Assembly: GCA_003167365.1 (NCBI GenBank)
Contig: PMTM01000008.1
Location: 1 to 64,000, forward strand
From: Spartobacteria bacterium
GTDB taxonomy: Bacteria > Verrucomicrobiota > Verrucomicrobiia > Chthoniobacterales > UBA10450
Length of the DNA: 64,000 nt
Reading direction: 5' to 3'
The translations under genes and the position numbers were made by a program. Of this stretch, positions 18,930-27,525 are shown piece after piece. The notes beneath the pieces were generated by a model. The model was given only the letters and a program-made list of their open reading frames with translations. It ran no database searches and was not told where the DNA came from. Positions within the stretch are counted from its first letter, which is position 1; each line of letters opens with the position of its first letter.

Positions 18930-20215
18930 TGCGCTTCATTTATAATCTGCTTTGGCCATTCGGTCTCTTGCTGTTCCTGCCCGGATACATCGTGAAAATG
19001 ATCCGCCGGGGGGGCTATCGTGAAAAATTCGGGCAGCGCCTCGGACTGTACGATGCCGATGTGCGCCGTAAACTGGCGAAGCAGGGATCGACCTGGTTGC
19101 ACGGGGTGAGCGTGGGCGAAGTTGCTATCGCGCTAAAACTCGCTTCGCAATTGCAGGCACTCGAACCGGAACTGCAATGCGTTTTGACGACCACAACCAC
19201 GACCGGATTTGCCTTCGCGAAGAAAAATGCTCCGCACTGGATCGAGGTCGTGTACACACCGCTCGATTTTTGGCCGATCATGCGACGCGCTTTCTCTGTA
19301 ATTCGGCCGGGGCGGATCATTTTGATTGAAGCGGAAGTGTGGCCGAATCTCGCCGCCGAAGCTGATGCGCGCAGGATCCCGATTGCCCTCGTGAATGCGC
19401 GGCTGTCTCCGAGATCGGAAAAAAGATTTCTGCGGTTTCGGTTTGTCGTCGCGCCGATTTTCCGGCTTCTCGACTTGGTGTGCGTGCAGGAGCCGGGGAA
19501 TGTCGAACAATGGACGGCGCTGGGCGTTGACCGCGCGCGCATTCGCCATGTCGGCAGCATCAAGTACGATCCCGCGGATGTGCAGATCGAGTTTGGGGCG
19601 GCAGAAGGAATTCTTCGCCAACTTAAAATCGATAAGAATCGTCCAATTATTCTCGGTGGAAGCACCCACGCCGGCGAAGAGGAAGTGCTCGGGAAAATAT
19701 TTCGCGATTTGCGCGATGAATTCCCGGGATTGTTCTTGATTGTCGCGCCGCGTCACGCCGAGCGCGCCGGCGAAGTGTACCGCGCGCTGGAACGCCTCGA
19801 TCTGCGAGTCGCGCGGCGGAGTGCGATTTCACCGAACAGCGTTGAGTTTGATTGCTTGGTTATCGATACCACGGGCGAACTGCGAAATTGGTATTCAGTC
19901 GCGACCATTGTTTTCATGGGGAAAAGCTTAACCGCACACGGCGGACAGAATCCAGTCGAGGCGATTCTTGCGGCAAAGCCGGTGGCGTTTGGTCCGAACA
20001 TGGAAAACTTTGCCGCGCTCGCATACACACTTGTGAAAGAGACCGGCGCGATTCAAGTGAATTCGGTGGACGAATTACGACGAGCTATTGTCGATCTTCT
20101 GCGCGATTCGGAACAGCGCGAGCGACTTGTCCGGAATGCACGCATGGTGGTCGATGCGCATCACGGCGCGACCGCGCGGACGGCGGCACTGATCGTCGAT
20201 CTTGTCCCGAATTAA
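18929..20215 (+). CDS. waaA: 3-deoxy-D-manno-octulosonic acid (KDO) transferase
   Basis: 428-residue GT30 glycosyltransferase that adds KDO to lipid IVA at the inner membrane. An N-terminal membrane helix (LLWPFGLLLFLPGYI) is followed by REKFGQRLG, WLHGVSVGEV (the acceptor-side glutamate), TTTTTGF, ARLSPRS, and in the donor half GGSTHAGEE, VAPRHAER and GGQNPVEAILAAKPVAFGPNMENF. Its presence implies LPS-type lipid A. The ATG at 18929 is chosen because it directly overlaps the rsmD stop and places the membrane helix at the terminus. Confidence 0.94.
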   Translation: MRFIYNLLWPFGLLLFLPGYIVKMIRRGGYREKFGQRLGLYDADVRRKLAKQGSTWLHGVSVGEVAIALKLASQLQALEPELQCVLTTTTTTGFAFAKKNAPHWIEVVYTPLDFWPIMRRAFSVIRPGRIILIEAEVWPNLAAEADARRIPIALVNARLSPRSEKRFLRFRFVVAPIFRLLDLVCVQEPGNVEQWTALGVDRARIRHVGSIKYDPADVQIEFGAAEGILRQLKIDKNRPIILGGSTHAGEEEVLGKIFRDLRDEFPGLFLIVAPRHAERAGEVYRALERLDLRVARRSAISPNSVEFDCLVIDTTGELRNWYSVATIVFMGKSLTAHGGQNPVEAILAAKPVAFGPNMENFAALAYTLVKETGAIQVNSVDELRRAIVDLLRDSEQRERLVRNARMVVDAHHGATARTAALIVDLVPN

Positions 20216-20292
20216 TTGCAATTGGCCGGGTTGTATCCGGCAATTTGCCTTGCGCGACGAATCCTAAATCCGATATTGCCCGGCTTTTGTGA

Positions 20293-20368
20293 GACCCTAT
20301 CGTCCAGAGGCCTAGGACACCGCCCTTTCACGGCGGTAACACGGGTTCGAATCCCGTTAGGGTCGCCA
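20293..20368 (+). tRNA. tRNA-Glu (anticodon TTC)
   Basis: The acceptor stem pairs GACCCTA (20293-20299) with TAGGGTC (20358-20364). The anticodon arm CCGCCCTTTCACGGCGG carries TTC, and the T arm is ACGGGTTCGAATCCCGT. CCA is encoded (20366-20368). Its last 28 bases are repeated exactly at 29749-29776, marking it as the attachment site of the adjacent island. Confidence 0.96.
20341..20368 (+). repeat. attachment site, left copy (3' end of tRNA-Glu)
   Basis: 28 bp covering the T arm, 3' acceptor strand and CCA of tRNA-Glu, identical to 29749-29776. The flanking bases differ on both sides. The tRNA is left intact, as usual for tyrosine-recombinase islands. Confidence 0.92.
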
Positions 20369-20418
20369 TTTATCTTCATAGGTAAATCGGGCGAATAATG
20401 CCCACTTTCAGATTTGAC

Positions 20419-20451
20419 GTGACAGAAACGTGACAAATCTTCAAGATCGGC
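20419..20451 (+). repeat. possible integrase arm-type site, left end
   Basis: This holds GTGACAGAAACGTGACAAA, then TCTTCAAGATCGGC. Both parts recur near the right end of the island (29579-29590 and 29606-29627), in reversed order. Closeness to the core site and the integrase start suggests recombinase or excisionase binding sites; this is inferred. Confidence 0.45.
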
Positions 20452-20454
20452 CGC

Positions 20455-21669
20455 GTGAAATCGAAACGCATCGAAGTCAAAGAGGGGAGCGTTTCTGTTC
20501 CCATTTACCGGTTTTCTGATGGAAGATTTTGCGTCGACACGCTCGTTGGAAAAAAGCGGAAGCGAATCACCCGCGCCTCACTCGACGCGGCCAAGATCGA
20601 AGCGCGGAAGCTGATCGCGCAGATCGCTTCGGGCCGCGCCCATGAGGAGCGAATGACGCTCGCAGAAGTCGAGGATTACCGCCTCGCGAAGAACAAGGTG
20701 GCTCCATTCGGTATGTCACTGCTCAGCGCTGTGGAGGAATGGATCGCCGGACGGGGCAAGACGCAGCGCATCATTTCCAAAACGGTGGCCGAAGTTGTCG
20801 AGGAGTTCCTCACATCGAAGCGTGTCGAGGGCGTGAGTTTTTTCCACTTGGAAGATCGGAAATACCGGATGAACAAATTCGCCGCTGCATTCCCAGGCCG
20901 CATCGATCAAATCAGCACCCACGAAATTGAGGTTTGGTTGAATGGCCTCGAAATCAGCGGGCGCACGCGCAACAACTACCGCAATGCGGTCCTGCAACTC
21001 TTCCGCTACGCGCGCGGCAAGCGTTATCTGCCGCGGAATGAGCCGACTGTGGTCGAGGATGTGGCGTCGGCGAGTCCGGCTGAGGGTGCGATTCAGATCT
21101 ACACGCCTCAGGAGCTGCGCTTGCTGCTCTCCCATGCTCCCGAGAAACTGCTGCCGTTCTTCGCGATCGGTGCATTCTCGGGCCTCCGCAGCCAGGAAAT
21201 TATGCGGCTCGATTGGAGCGACATCCGGTTCGAGCAAGGCTTCATCGAAGTCGCTGCGGCGAAGGCGAAGACAGCCTCTCGGCGTCTCGCACCACTCCTC
21301 CCTGCGCTTGCTGCCTGGCTGTTGCCACTGCGCCAGAAATCAGGTCACGTTGTCGGCTACACGCGCAACGACATGCTCTGCGAAGCGCGGCAGCGGTTCT
21401 GCAAGGGCGGCATCAAAGTGCGCGATGAGCTGTTTCAATTCACGTGGAAACCGAATGCGCTCCGGCACAGTTACGCGAGCTACAGGCTGGCGGATATCAA
21501 AGACGCCGCGCGGGTCGCGCTGGAGATGGGTAACTCGCCGGCAATGCTGTTCCGCAACTACCGCGAGCTCGTCACCGAACAGCAAGCAACCGCGTGGTTC
21601 GGCGTGCTACCGGAAACGGAAAAACGCGCAGAAAGCAGGTCCGAAGAAAGTGCACAGCGAGCCGCTTAG
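20455..21669 (+). CDS. tyrosine recombinase (island integrase)
   Basis: 404 residues from a GTG start. It has an N-terminal arm-binding type region and a core-binding SAM-like domain (about 110-195, with FLTSKRVEGVSF and NNYRNAVLQLFRYA). The catalytic domain has Arg in GAFSGLRSQEI, then LRHSYASYRL, MGNSPAMLFRNYREL with the nucleophile Tyr in RNY. The usual GHS is GNS here, which occurs in related verrucomicrobial integrases. It sits 86 bases from tRNA-Glu and shares its stop with the convergent excisionase-like gene. It should catalyse integration between the two 28-bp sites. Confidence 0.93.
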   Translation: MKSKRIEVKEGSVSVPIYRFSDGRFCVDTLVGKKRKRITRASLDAAKIEARKLIAQIASGRAHEERMTLAEVEDYRLAKNKVAPFGMSLLSAVEEWIAGRGKTQRIISKTVAEVVEEFLTSKRVEGVSFFHLEDRKYRMNKFAAAFPGRIDQISTHEIEVWLNGLEISGRTRNNYRNAVLQLFRYARGKRYLPRNEPTVVEDVASASPAEGAIQIYTPQELRLLLSHAPEKLLPFFAIGAFSGLRSQEIMRLDWSDIRFEQGFIEVAAAKAKTASRRLAPLLPALAAWLLPLRQKSGHVVGYTRNDMLCEARQRFCKGGIKVRDELFQFTWKPNALRHSYASYRLADIKDAARVALEMGNSPAMLFRNYRELVTEQQATAWFGVLPETEKRAESRSEESAQRAA

Positions 21670-21947
21670 TTGCGTTTCTTGATCAGGAACTCCTCCATAA
21701 ATGCGACGAGTTCCTGAAGGCGATAGCGCACCAGATGTGAACTGACTTTGCGTGGATGGAGATAACCGAGTCGCACCCATTCCTTGAACTGCGATTCACC
21801 GACAGAGAGAAATTTACACGCGCCTTTGAGATCGAGATAGCCGCTGAAGTCATTGATTCGCGAAAGCTGTTTTTCGACAGCCTCACTGACCGCGCGAATC
21901 AGCAACTCGTCTGGGATTTCAACACGCAACATATTCGCTATTCGCAC
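21666..21947 (-). CDS. excisionase-like helix-turn-helix protein
   Basis: 93 residues. The C-terminal half is a MerR/HTH_17-type DNA-binding fold: YLDLKGACKFLSVGESQFKEWVRLGYLHPRKVSSHLVRY, where the layer is recognised, a helix-turn-helix follows, and a basic wing leads to an ELVAFMEEFL helix. Small proteins of this type next to tyrosine integrases usually act as recombination directionality factors or regulators. The position, convergent with the integrase with a 4-base stop overlap, supports that job. The N-terminal 35 residues (IPDELLIRAVSEAVEKQL) form an amphipathic helix of unknown role. Confidence 0.75.
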   Translation of the reverse strand: MRIANMLRVEIPDELLIRAVSEAVEKQLSRINDFSGYLDLKGACKFLSVGESQFKEWVRLGYLHPRKVSSHLVRYRLQELVAFMEEFLIKKRN

Positions 21948-22851
21948 AGCACGTTGACCATCCGGCGCGTCCGATCTTTCATGCAGGCAGCGTAGTTCAA
22001 TGCGGCTGTCTGCCTGCGCTTATCTCGGCGCAGCTTCCGGTTCACCATCGAAACAGTGAGGGTCGCTTCGATCGCTTCTTTTCGCACCAACAAACGTCCG
22101 TTGCGCGAGAGATCTTGTGTTCTACGTCGTACCAATTTTGCGCACCTGAATACGGCCGCCAATCTGCTCAATAGCTCTGCTCAAACCGGTTCTGCCTACG
22201 GAAGGAACCGTGGGCTTAGATAGAAGGGACGCCCTACCCCTTAGCGTTTCTAAGGAATTTCCGACTGGTCGCTGACCCGCTGCTGATCCAAAGAGCGAAG
22301 CCGTTGACACCAGTGCGTGCACAGCGCGTTGTCGCAGCGCTGATCTGGCAGTCACGCCGGCGATACTCGCGCCGATGACGCGAAGTCAAAGCTGCTCGGG
22401 AACACGTCTTTGACGACGTTGCAGGGTGCAATCGCCCGACGCGCCGTCCGCGCATTGCGGACGACAGTCGAAATGACTTTGAACATGGAACCGATCGCGG
22501 GGCAAATCACAGTTCAACGTCACGAGGACAACGCGGGCGATCCATTGTCGTCCAGGGGTTGGCGATGATGCGACACCGCGGAGACGATAAACAACGCCTC
22601 AAAACCATTGTGTCTGAAACCGGCCAACTTCACCGATCCGCTGTTGATTGACGAGCGAACGCGCCGACATCCCCCGTATCGGCGGCGTCTCCGCGCACTG
22701 ACCTCCCATTCACGCGCGACTGATCGCGGCGATGCCGCAGAGTCGATGCCGTTGACAGGCGGTGTACGACAGGTTCCGTAACGCGGCAGCACGTATTCTC
22801 AACGCGCGTGGACGCGTCAGACTCGCCCGGAGGTTGTACATGAGCCACGCT
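21948..22851. other. 904-bp island segment without a recognisable gene
   Basis: Only short reading frames without family motifs occur on both strands, with no good starts or ribosome-binding sites. I see no tRNA, CRISPR repeat, IS end or strong terminator. Stretches such as the GATCGCGGCGATGCCGC area are dyad-rich but not regular. It may be decayed coding DNA or a regulatory/recombination region of the island. Confidence 0.6.
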
Positions 22852-23427
22852 TTATCCGACAAATTCCTTGAATAATTTAACCCACGCGAGCAGTCCGCCG
22901 CCAACTAGCAAAAAGAGCAGAACGAAGAAGAATACCCGCGCCATCAGACCAGATCTAACGAGTTGCGCTTTCAGCCGTTCCTCGAGCTTCGGGATATTGT
23001 CAGACAAATTCATTAGCGTCGAAATCGCAAGCGCGTCGTTTCCGCTTTCACGATTGACCCTTTCCAACTCGGCGATTTGTTTTTGCACGTCCACTAGGAA
23101 GCGAAGAAGATGAACGTCCTTACATTCCTGCGCAGCTCGTTCGAGCGAGGTCAGCAGCAAAGGAGTCGGCAATACCCAAGGAAATGCTGGTTTTTCACTT
23201 TTGATTTCATTGATCCACTCCTGCAGCCATTCGAGCAAGGATTTCACGTACTCGTAGCGCGCTAACATCTCAGGCATCCGCTGAAGCAGCCAATCAGTCA
23301 TAGTTGCATATTTCGTTTTGCTATCGATTCTGTCCCTGAGAAGCCCGCGCTTGGAGCCTCTGCTGTAAACGTCTAACATGTGCATGTCGAGCGAGATCGC
23401 AGGCAGAATTCTTGGACACGTAATCAT
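22852..23427 (-). CDS. hypothetical tail-anchored protein of the island
   Basis: 191 residues, family not recognised. Residues 40-160 are predicted largely helical and charged (LLEWLQEWINEIKSEKP, VQKQIAELERVNRESG, IPKLEERLKAQLV), with heptad-like spacing suggesting a coiled coil or helical bundle. A single strong transmembrane helix lies at about 163-183 (VFFFVLLFLLVGGGLLAWV) with only a few residues after it, so most of the protein should face the cytoplasm. It is divergent from the three-repeat membrane protein, with 40 bases between starts. The start at 23427 is the first ATG; an ATG at residue 43 is an alternative. Confidence 0.6.
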   Translation of the reverse strand: MITCPRILPAISLDMHMLDVYSRGSKRGLLRDRIDSKTKYATMTDWLLQRMPEMLARYEYVKSLLEWLQEWINEIKSEKPAFPWVLPTPLLLTSLERAAQECKDVHLLRFLVDVQKQIAELERVNRESGNDALAISTLMNLSDNIPKLEERLKAQLVRSGLMARVFFFVLLFLLVGGGLLAWVKLFKEFVG

Positions 23428-23467
23428 TTGAAATTGCCATTGCGGATTTGGACCACTCTAAGTTGAA

Positions 23468-25420
23468 ATGAGCCCGTCGTACCAACTCGGTGAAGCGATC
23501 GGACGGTATGGAATCCCGCTCGCAATCGTCTGCTTAGTGATTCGATCTTGGACACGGCGCGTTGCCGGACGCACACCCGTGATTCCTGGGACGTCACGCG
23601 GTCTGTACTACTCTTCGCTGCTACTCAAGATGAGTTGGCGCGTTGCTATCATTTTCGTCTTGTCGATGTTCGTCGTGATCCTCTCGCAGATGTCGCCCGC
23701 AATAAGTCCGGAACACGCAGGTCAAGCGGGCGCAGCGGCGTTATTGCTTCTTCTTCTCGTTTGTCCTCCGGCTTTTTTCATCACTAGTTGGACTCAGACA
23801 AAGCGGAGATTTGCCGAACAGACAACAGCCGGTACGGCTGGCACTCAGCTTGCCGCGGCATCGGCAACTCCGCCGCCTCTGCCGACAGGCGCTTCTGTAT
23901 CGAGTCCCGCAGCAGTTCGGACTGTCCCAGTCAAATCCCCGCGACGTATTGGAATTTGGGTTCTCTTCATTGCCGCTGTCGTAGGTGTGATTGGAATTCT
24001 ATTGTTCGGTGTCGCCACAAGTTCAAAGCAAAATCCGACGATGGTGCACGGTCGCGCAGTAAATTATTCATTGCAGCTGCCGACCGGTTGGACAGCGAAA
24101 CCAGGCTCAGGGCGGAACGTTGGATACGATATTGTCGCCAGTTCGGGCGACGTACACGTTGGCGTTGTAGCCGAGAATGCCATTTGGGGTACGACTGACG
24201 CAATCGCTGACCGCGGAGTTAAGAGGCAGAAATCAATAATGCCCGACGCGCAATGTAGCGACCCAAAACCGATCACGATTGATGGCCATCAGTGGCTTGA
24301 ATTTTTGAGCAGCGGGCACAACGAGAGAATTCCAATCTCTATGCTTGCGTTTGTTTACAGCGGCCCGGAGGGAACATTTCAAATCTGCGGTTGGAGCGTG
24401 CAGAGCGCGTTTGATCGCTCCCTTCCTTCCATCCGCCGAGTGATGGAGAGTTTTAGATTTCCGGAAACTGCTCAAGCCGCGACCGGTTCCGCTCCTTCGA
24501 CATCACCTGTGGCTTCAGCTTCAACGGCCGCTCCCGCTACTCACGGCCAGGACTTAGACTACACGATTGAATTCCCGTCCGACTGGACCACCAAGAAAAA
24601 ATCAGATCCTTATGACATTCTTAGCAATTTAAGAAGCCTTTACATCGGAGTGATCGCGGAAAAAGAAAATCTTGGTAGTTCCGCCTTCGTCGAAAAGATG
24701 GCTCAAAAAAACATCACCGACACGGGCGCGACGGAAGTCGAAGTGAGTAATCGCGAGATAGCGGCGATCGATCAGAAGCCATGGCTTGGCTTCGTGGTGA
24801 AATGCGTCTCTGCGGAGAAGGCGCCCGTCGGCTATCAATTTTATGTGTACTCTGGCCCGGAGGGCACATACCAGCTTATCGCATGGACCGCGCAAAATTT
24901 ATTCGACCGAGAGCTCGAACACGCTCGCTCGATAATGCGAACGTTCAAATTTCCTTCAGCTACATCGCAACGCAAAAACACAGATGCGGCCACATGGAGA
25001 AAAGTGTCTGCAGGCGAGCCGCCTTGCTCGCTGCGAATACCACCTGACTGGGAGCAGAAAGCAGCCACGGACGATTTCGCTCTGATGGTTGGCCGGTCTG
25101 CAATCCGCGTGGGGATCATTGCCGAAGAAGGAAATCTCGGTTCTCCTGAAACGCTAGCGACGATCGCACGAAAGAGAATTGCAGAGACGGCGACGGAATT
25201 TCAGGCAACGCAGCCACAATCTCTCCAGATCGACGGAAGGAGATGGCTTCAGTTCGTCGCAAACTGCACAGTCGATAAAACGCCACTCACCTACCAGTTC
25301 TACGTTTACGCTGGAGATGAAGGTTCGTACCAAATCGTAGCATGGACGCTGCATGATTTGTTCGATGCAAACTCGGCTGAAATTAGACAGGTAATGCGGA
25401 CGTTTGAGTTCTCGCGGTGA
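23468..25420 (+). CDS. membrane protein with three tandem DcrB/PsbP-like repeats
   Basis: 650 residues. Hydrophobic helices lie at about 14-27, 56-75, 88-107 and 161-183; the second pair is joined by a Pro/Ala/Ser-rich linker. Three copies of a domain of about 135 residues follow, at 198-332, 363-497 and 518-650. Each copy has the order Y/S-x-L/I-x-x-P-x-x-W, a V/I-G-V/I-I/V-A-E block, W-L-x-F, Y-S/A-G-x-E-G-T/S-Y/F-Q, and a final I-R-x-V-M-R-T-F. This resembles the DcrB/DUF1795 and PsbP-type fold, found in lipoproteins and phage-entry factors, but sequence similarity is weak. The repeats probably sit in the periplasm. Function unknown; it is the largest island cargo gene. Confidence 0.7.
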   Translation: MSPSYQLGEAIGRYGIPLAIVCLVIRSWTRRVAGRTPVIPGTSRGLYYSSLLLKMSWRVAIIFVLSMFVVILSQMSPAISPEHAGQAGAAALLLLLLVCPPAFFITSWTQTKRRFAEQTTAGTAGTQLAAASATPPPLPTGASVSSPAAVRTVPVKSPRRIGIWVLFIAAVVGVIGILLFGVATSSKQNPTMVHGRAVNYSLQLPTGWTAKPGSGRNVGYDIVASSGDVHVGVVAENAIWGTTDAIADRGVKRQKSIMPDAQCSDPKPITIDGHQWLEFLSSGHNERIPISMLAFVYSGPEGTFQICGWSVQSAFDRSLPSIRRVMESFRFPETAQAATGSAPSTSPVASASTAAPATHGQDLDYTIEFPSDWTTKKKSDPYDILSNLRSLYIGVIAEKENLGSSAFVEKMAQKNITDTGATEVEVSNREIAAIDQKPWLGFVVKCVSAEKAPVGYQFYVYSGPEGTYQLIAWTAQNLFDRELEHARSIMRTFKFPSATSQRKNTDAATWRKVSAGEPPCSLRIPPDWEQKAATDDFALMVGRSAIRVGIIAEEGNLGSPETLATIARKRIAETATEFQATQPQSLQIDGRRWLQFVANCTVDKTPLTYQFYVYAGDEGSYQIVAWTLHDLFDANSAEIRQVMRTFEFSR

Positions 25421-25433
25421 TCGACTGTTCATC

Positions 25434-26006
25434 CTACATCGCTCGCGCATTGGCGCTTTGCAGTTCTAAAATCCACCGCGCGAGCAAGTCCCGATCAATG
25501 AGAGTGCAGTTCGTTGAGCGCGCGAGCATCAGCGCGCCCGGTGTGAAGTGGCTGCTCGTGATTACCATCGCACGATTGCAGGCATAGTGCTGCATTCCTG
25601 CGACCGCATCGCTGATGGCGCGTCGAGACACTGCGCCGGTGTATCGTTTCACTTGTATGGCGACGCGCTCCGTGCCGCGCGATGCGATTAAGTCAACACC
25701 GAGGTCGCCGCTGCCGCCTATAATGTTGACGTTGTATCCGCGAGAGGTAAGCAGTTTTTTAAGATAACCCTCAAACTCAGTGCCAGTCATCGAATCGATG
25801 TTGGCAAGCCTGATTGCTCGAAATCTTTTGTTCCGCCGCGACAAGAGGAGCCATAAGCCGCCGAACAGAATCGACCCGAGCAATACGTAAGTGACCACTT
25901 GCGGTATTCCGGTCTTGTCGTGAATCCAGTTCGCGAAAAGAACTGGCGCTCCGAAAATCAGAGTCAGGATTCCAAGCGCCTCCTCGCTCTTCTTCTTCCT
26001 TGCCAT
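25434..26006 (-). CDS. membrane-anchored Mrr-type restriction endonuclease domain protein
   Basis: 190 residues. Two transmembrane helices (about 9-27 and 36-56) are followed by a cytoplasmic Mrr_cat/PD-(D/E)xK nuclease domain. Visible catalytic elements are D105 in GDLGVDLIA and the Q118-V-K120 motif (AIQVKRY), with E78 in MTGTEFEGYL and the later family block ISDAVAGMQHYACNRAMVITSSHFT. This TM plus Mrr_cat arrangement is widespread; Mrr proteins cut modified DNA. Membrane tethering suggests it meets incoming DNA or responds to envelope stress, which is inference. The gene is convergent with the three-repeat protein and divergent from the DUF2971 gene. Confidence 0.85.
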   Translation of the reverse strand: MARKKKSEEALGILTLIFGAPVLFANWIHDKTGIPQVVTYVLLGSILFGGLWLLLSRRNKRFRAIRLANIDSMTGTEFEGYLKKLLTSRGYNVNIIGGSGDLGVDLIASRGTERVAIQVKRYTGAVSRRAISDAVAGMQHYACNRAMVITSSHFTPGALMLARSTNCTLIDRDLLARWILELQSANARAM

Positions 26007-26032
26007 GGCCGAGTACGTGTCGAGTGTTAACC

Positions 26033-26905
26033 GTGGCGAAAATCACACAAATTTCGAACGACTCCAAGCTTTGCGTTGACGAATCGGGTTGGCTCTGGCG
26101 TTACGTTAAGCTGAGCACGCTATTTCTTAATCTCTCAGGAACCGTCTATGTGCCGACGATTGAGCAGCTTCAAAGGTCCGATCCCAAGGAAGGATTGGCC
26201 GCGGTCTCCGCCGACTGGAGAGTTGCTTATCTGCAGGATCACCAGTCGGACGCCCTTGAGAAAATTGTGAAGGCGTTGCCACCCGAAAAACAAAAGCTGA
26301 TCAACGCTGGCGACCCATCGAATTGGGCTGACATGATGCAGAATTCGCAAATCATCGCTGACTCTTACGACGAGCAGCAATCAAAATTAAAATGTGCGTG
26401 GTGCTGGCACTGGTCGTCGCATGAGTCGGCGGCCATGTGGAAGCTGTACGCGGATTCAGGCGTAGCGATTCAAACCACACTCCGCAGAATTGCTGCCGCG
26501 GTACCAACTGATGTTTGCTTTGAAGTTGCCAGAATTCAGTACGGTAACAAAGAATCTGGCCAGACACATTCCTTTAATCCGGAAGCGTCGGGAACTAGGG
26601 ACATCCTTACGCGAGCCTACCTTTTCAAAAACAACGACTACGAATTTGAAAAAGAGATTCGGCTCATTACCGACGCAGAGATTCCTGAATGTGGACGCGT
26701 TTTAAGCAACGTATGCGCGAACCAACTAGTTCAGAAAATCGTCTTTTCGCCGTGGATTGAACTCGACGAGTTCGAAGCGCTGCAGCAGCGAATCCAGCCG
26801 CTATGTCCTGATGCGCAAATTAGTCGTTCCCCGTTGATCAAGAATATCGATGATGAGAAAACAATCCGTGCCATGCAACGGTTGCTGCCCGAACCGGACG
26901 AGTAG
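26033..26905 (+). CDS. DUF2971 domain protein
   Basis: About 290 residues from GTG 26033; the frame is open to a TTG at 26000 that would overlap the Mrr-type gene. The family signature is in the middle: CAWCWHWSSHESAAMWKLYADSGVAI, then TLRRI, the YGN region and KNNDYEFEKEIRLI near residue 205. DUF2971 proteins are cytosolic, of unknown biochemistry, and are frequent in accessory and defence-type islands. No membrane segment. Its head-to-head placement with the Mrr-type nuclease suggests shared regulation. Confidence 0.75.
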   Translation: MAKITQISNDSKLCVDESGWLWRYVKLSTLFLNLSGTVYVPTIEQLQRSDPKEGLAAVSADWRVAYLQDHQSDALEKIVKALPPEKQKLINAGDPSNWADMMQNSQIIADSYDEQQSKLKCAWCWHWSSHESAAMWKLYADSGVAIQTTLRRIAAAVPTDVCFEVARIQYGNKESGQTHSFNPEASGTRDILTRAYLFKNNDYEFEKEIRLITDAEIPECGRVLSNVCANQLVQKIVFSPWIELDEFEALQQRIQPLCPDAQISRSPLIKNIDDEKTIRAMQRLLPEPDE

Positions 26906-26936
26906 TCAAAGATTCCAACTCACCAGTGGTCGAGAT

Positions 26937-27500
26937 TCATTTTCCCGCGCTCACCGTTGAGGCGGAATCCAACTTCGATTTTACGTCTTTCAGAATGGTT
27001 TCGTACCTAGCCTGATCGCCCGGAGCCATTTTCTTGTCTGCCGAAATCGCGGATTGCCAGTCGGCCAAGCTGAAGCCGATCTTTGACGGAAGATTCAACG
27101 ACGATAGCGTCATGGCGAATACACTGTAGACATGTTCATGGGTGATGATCACGTACATCTCAGCCGGAAAGTTGTCTGTCGTTGTTCCGATAAAACCCAA
27201 GCACGGATACCTTAAACCTGTTGGCACTACGCGCGATGAGACCTTCATGTTGGTCGTGTTTACGATCTTCAATAGAGTCTCCAAGTCAGTAATCTTTAAC
27301 GCGATTTCCTTCTCAATAACTCGAGCCGCAACCGCATCCGTCCCGCGCCAGTGGACGAACCATTTGCCTTCGCCGGGCATCTTTTTCTCCAGACCTGGTT
27401 GACTTTCCCAACCTGCCGGCGCTTGTCCGTAGCAGCGAACCGCAAAGCTTAGCGCGGACGCTCCGATGATTATCAGCGTTTTAATGTCCTTAGCTCCCAT
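26937..27500 (-). CDS. exported hypothetical protein of the island
   Basis: 187 residues from the ATG at 27500, which places the hydrophobic signal (LIIIGASALSFAV) at the terminus; an ATG at 27533 overlaps the upstream gene by 8 bases and is possible. After cleavage near YGQA the protein is a small soluble domain with no family I recognise. Notable blocks are GEGKWFVHWRGTDAV and YVIITHEHVYSVFAMTL. It is last in an operon with the metalloprotease and the zinc-ribbon/TPR protein, suggesting an envelope function. Confidence 0.6.
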   Translation of the reverse strand: MGAKDIKTLIIIGASALSFAVRCYGQAPAGWESQPGLEKKMPGEGKWFVHWRGTDAVAARVIEKEIALKITDLETLLKIVNTTNMKVSSRVVPTGLRYPCLGFIGTTTDNFPAEMYVIITHEHVYSVFAMTLSSLNLPSKIGFSLADWQSAISADKKMAPGDQARYETILKDVKSKLDSASTVSAGK

Positions 27501-27525
27501 GGGCGCGCGCAGCTTATCCCCTACT

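Noticed and set aside
20212-20436. Minus-strand frame with an NGIRTRVTAVKG-like start
   Set aside because: It is the antisense of tRNA-Glu, a common false protein call.
21948-22851. Small minus-strand proteins in the gene-free island stretch
   Set aside because: Arg/Ser-rich, no family features, overlapping one another in several frames; more likely chance frames.
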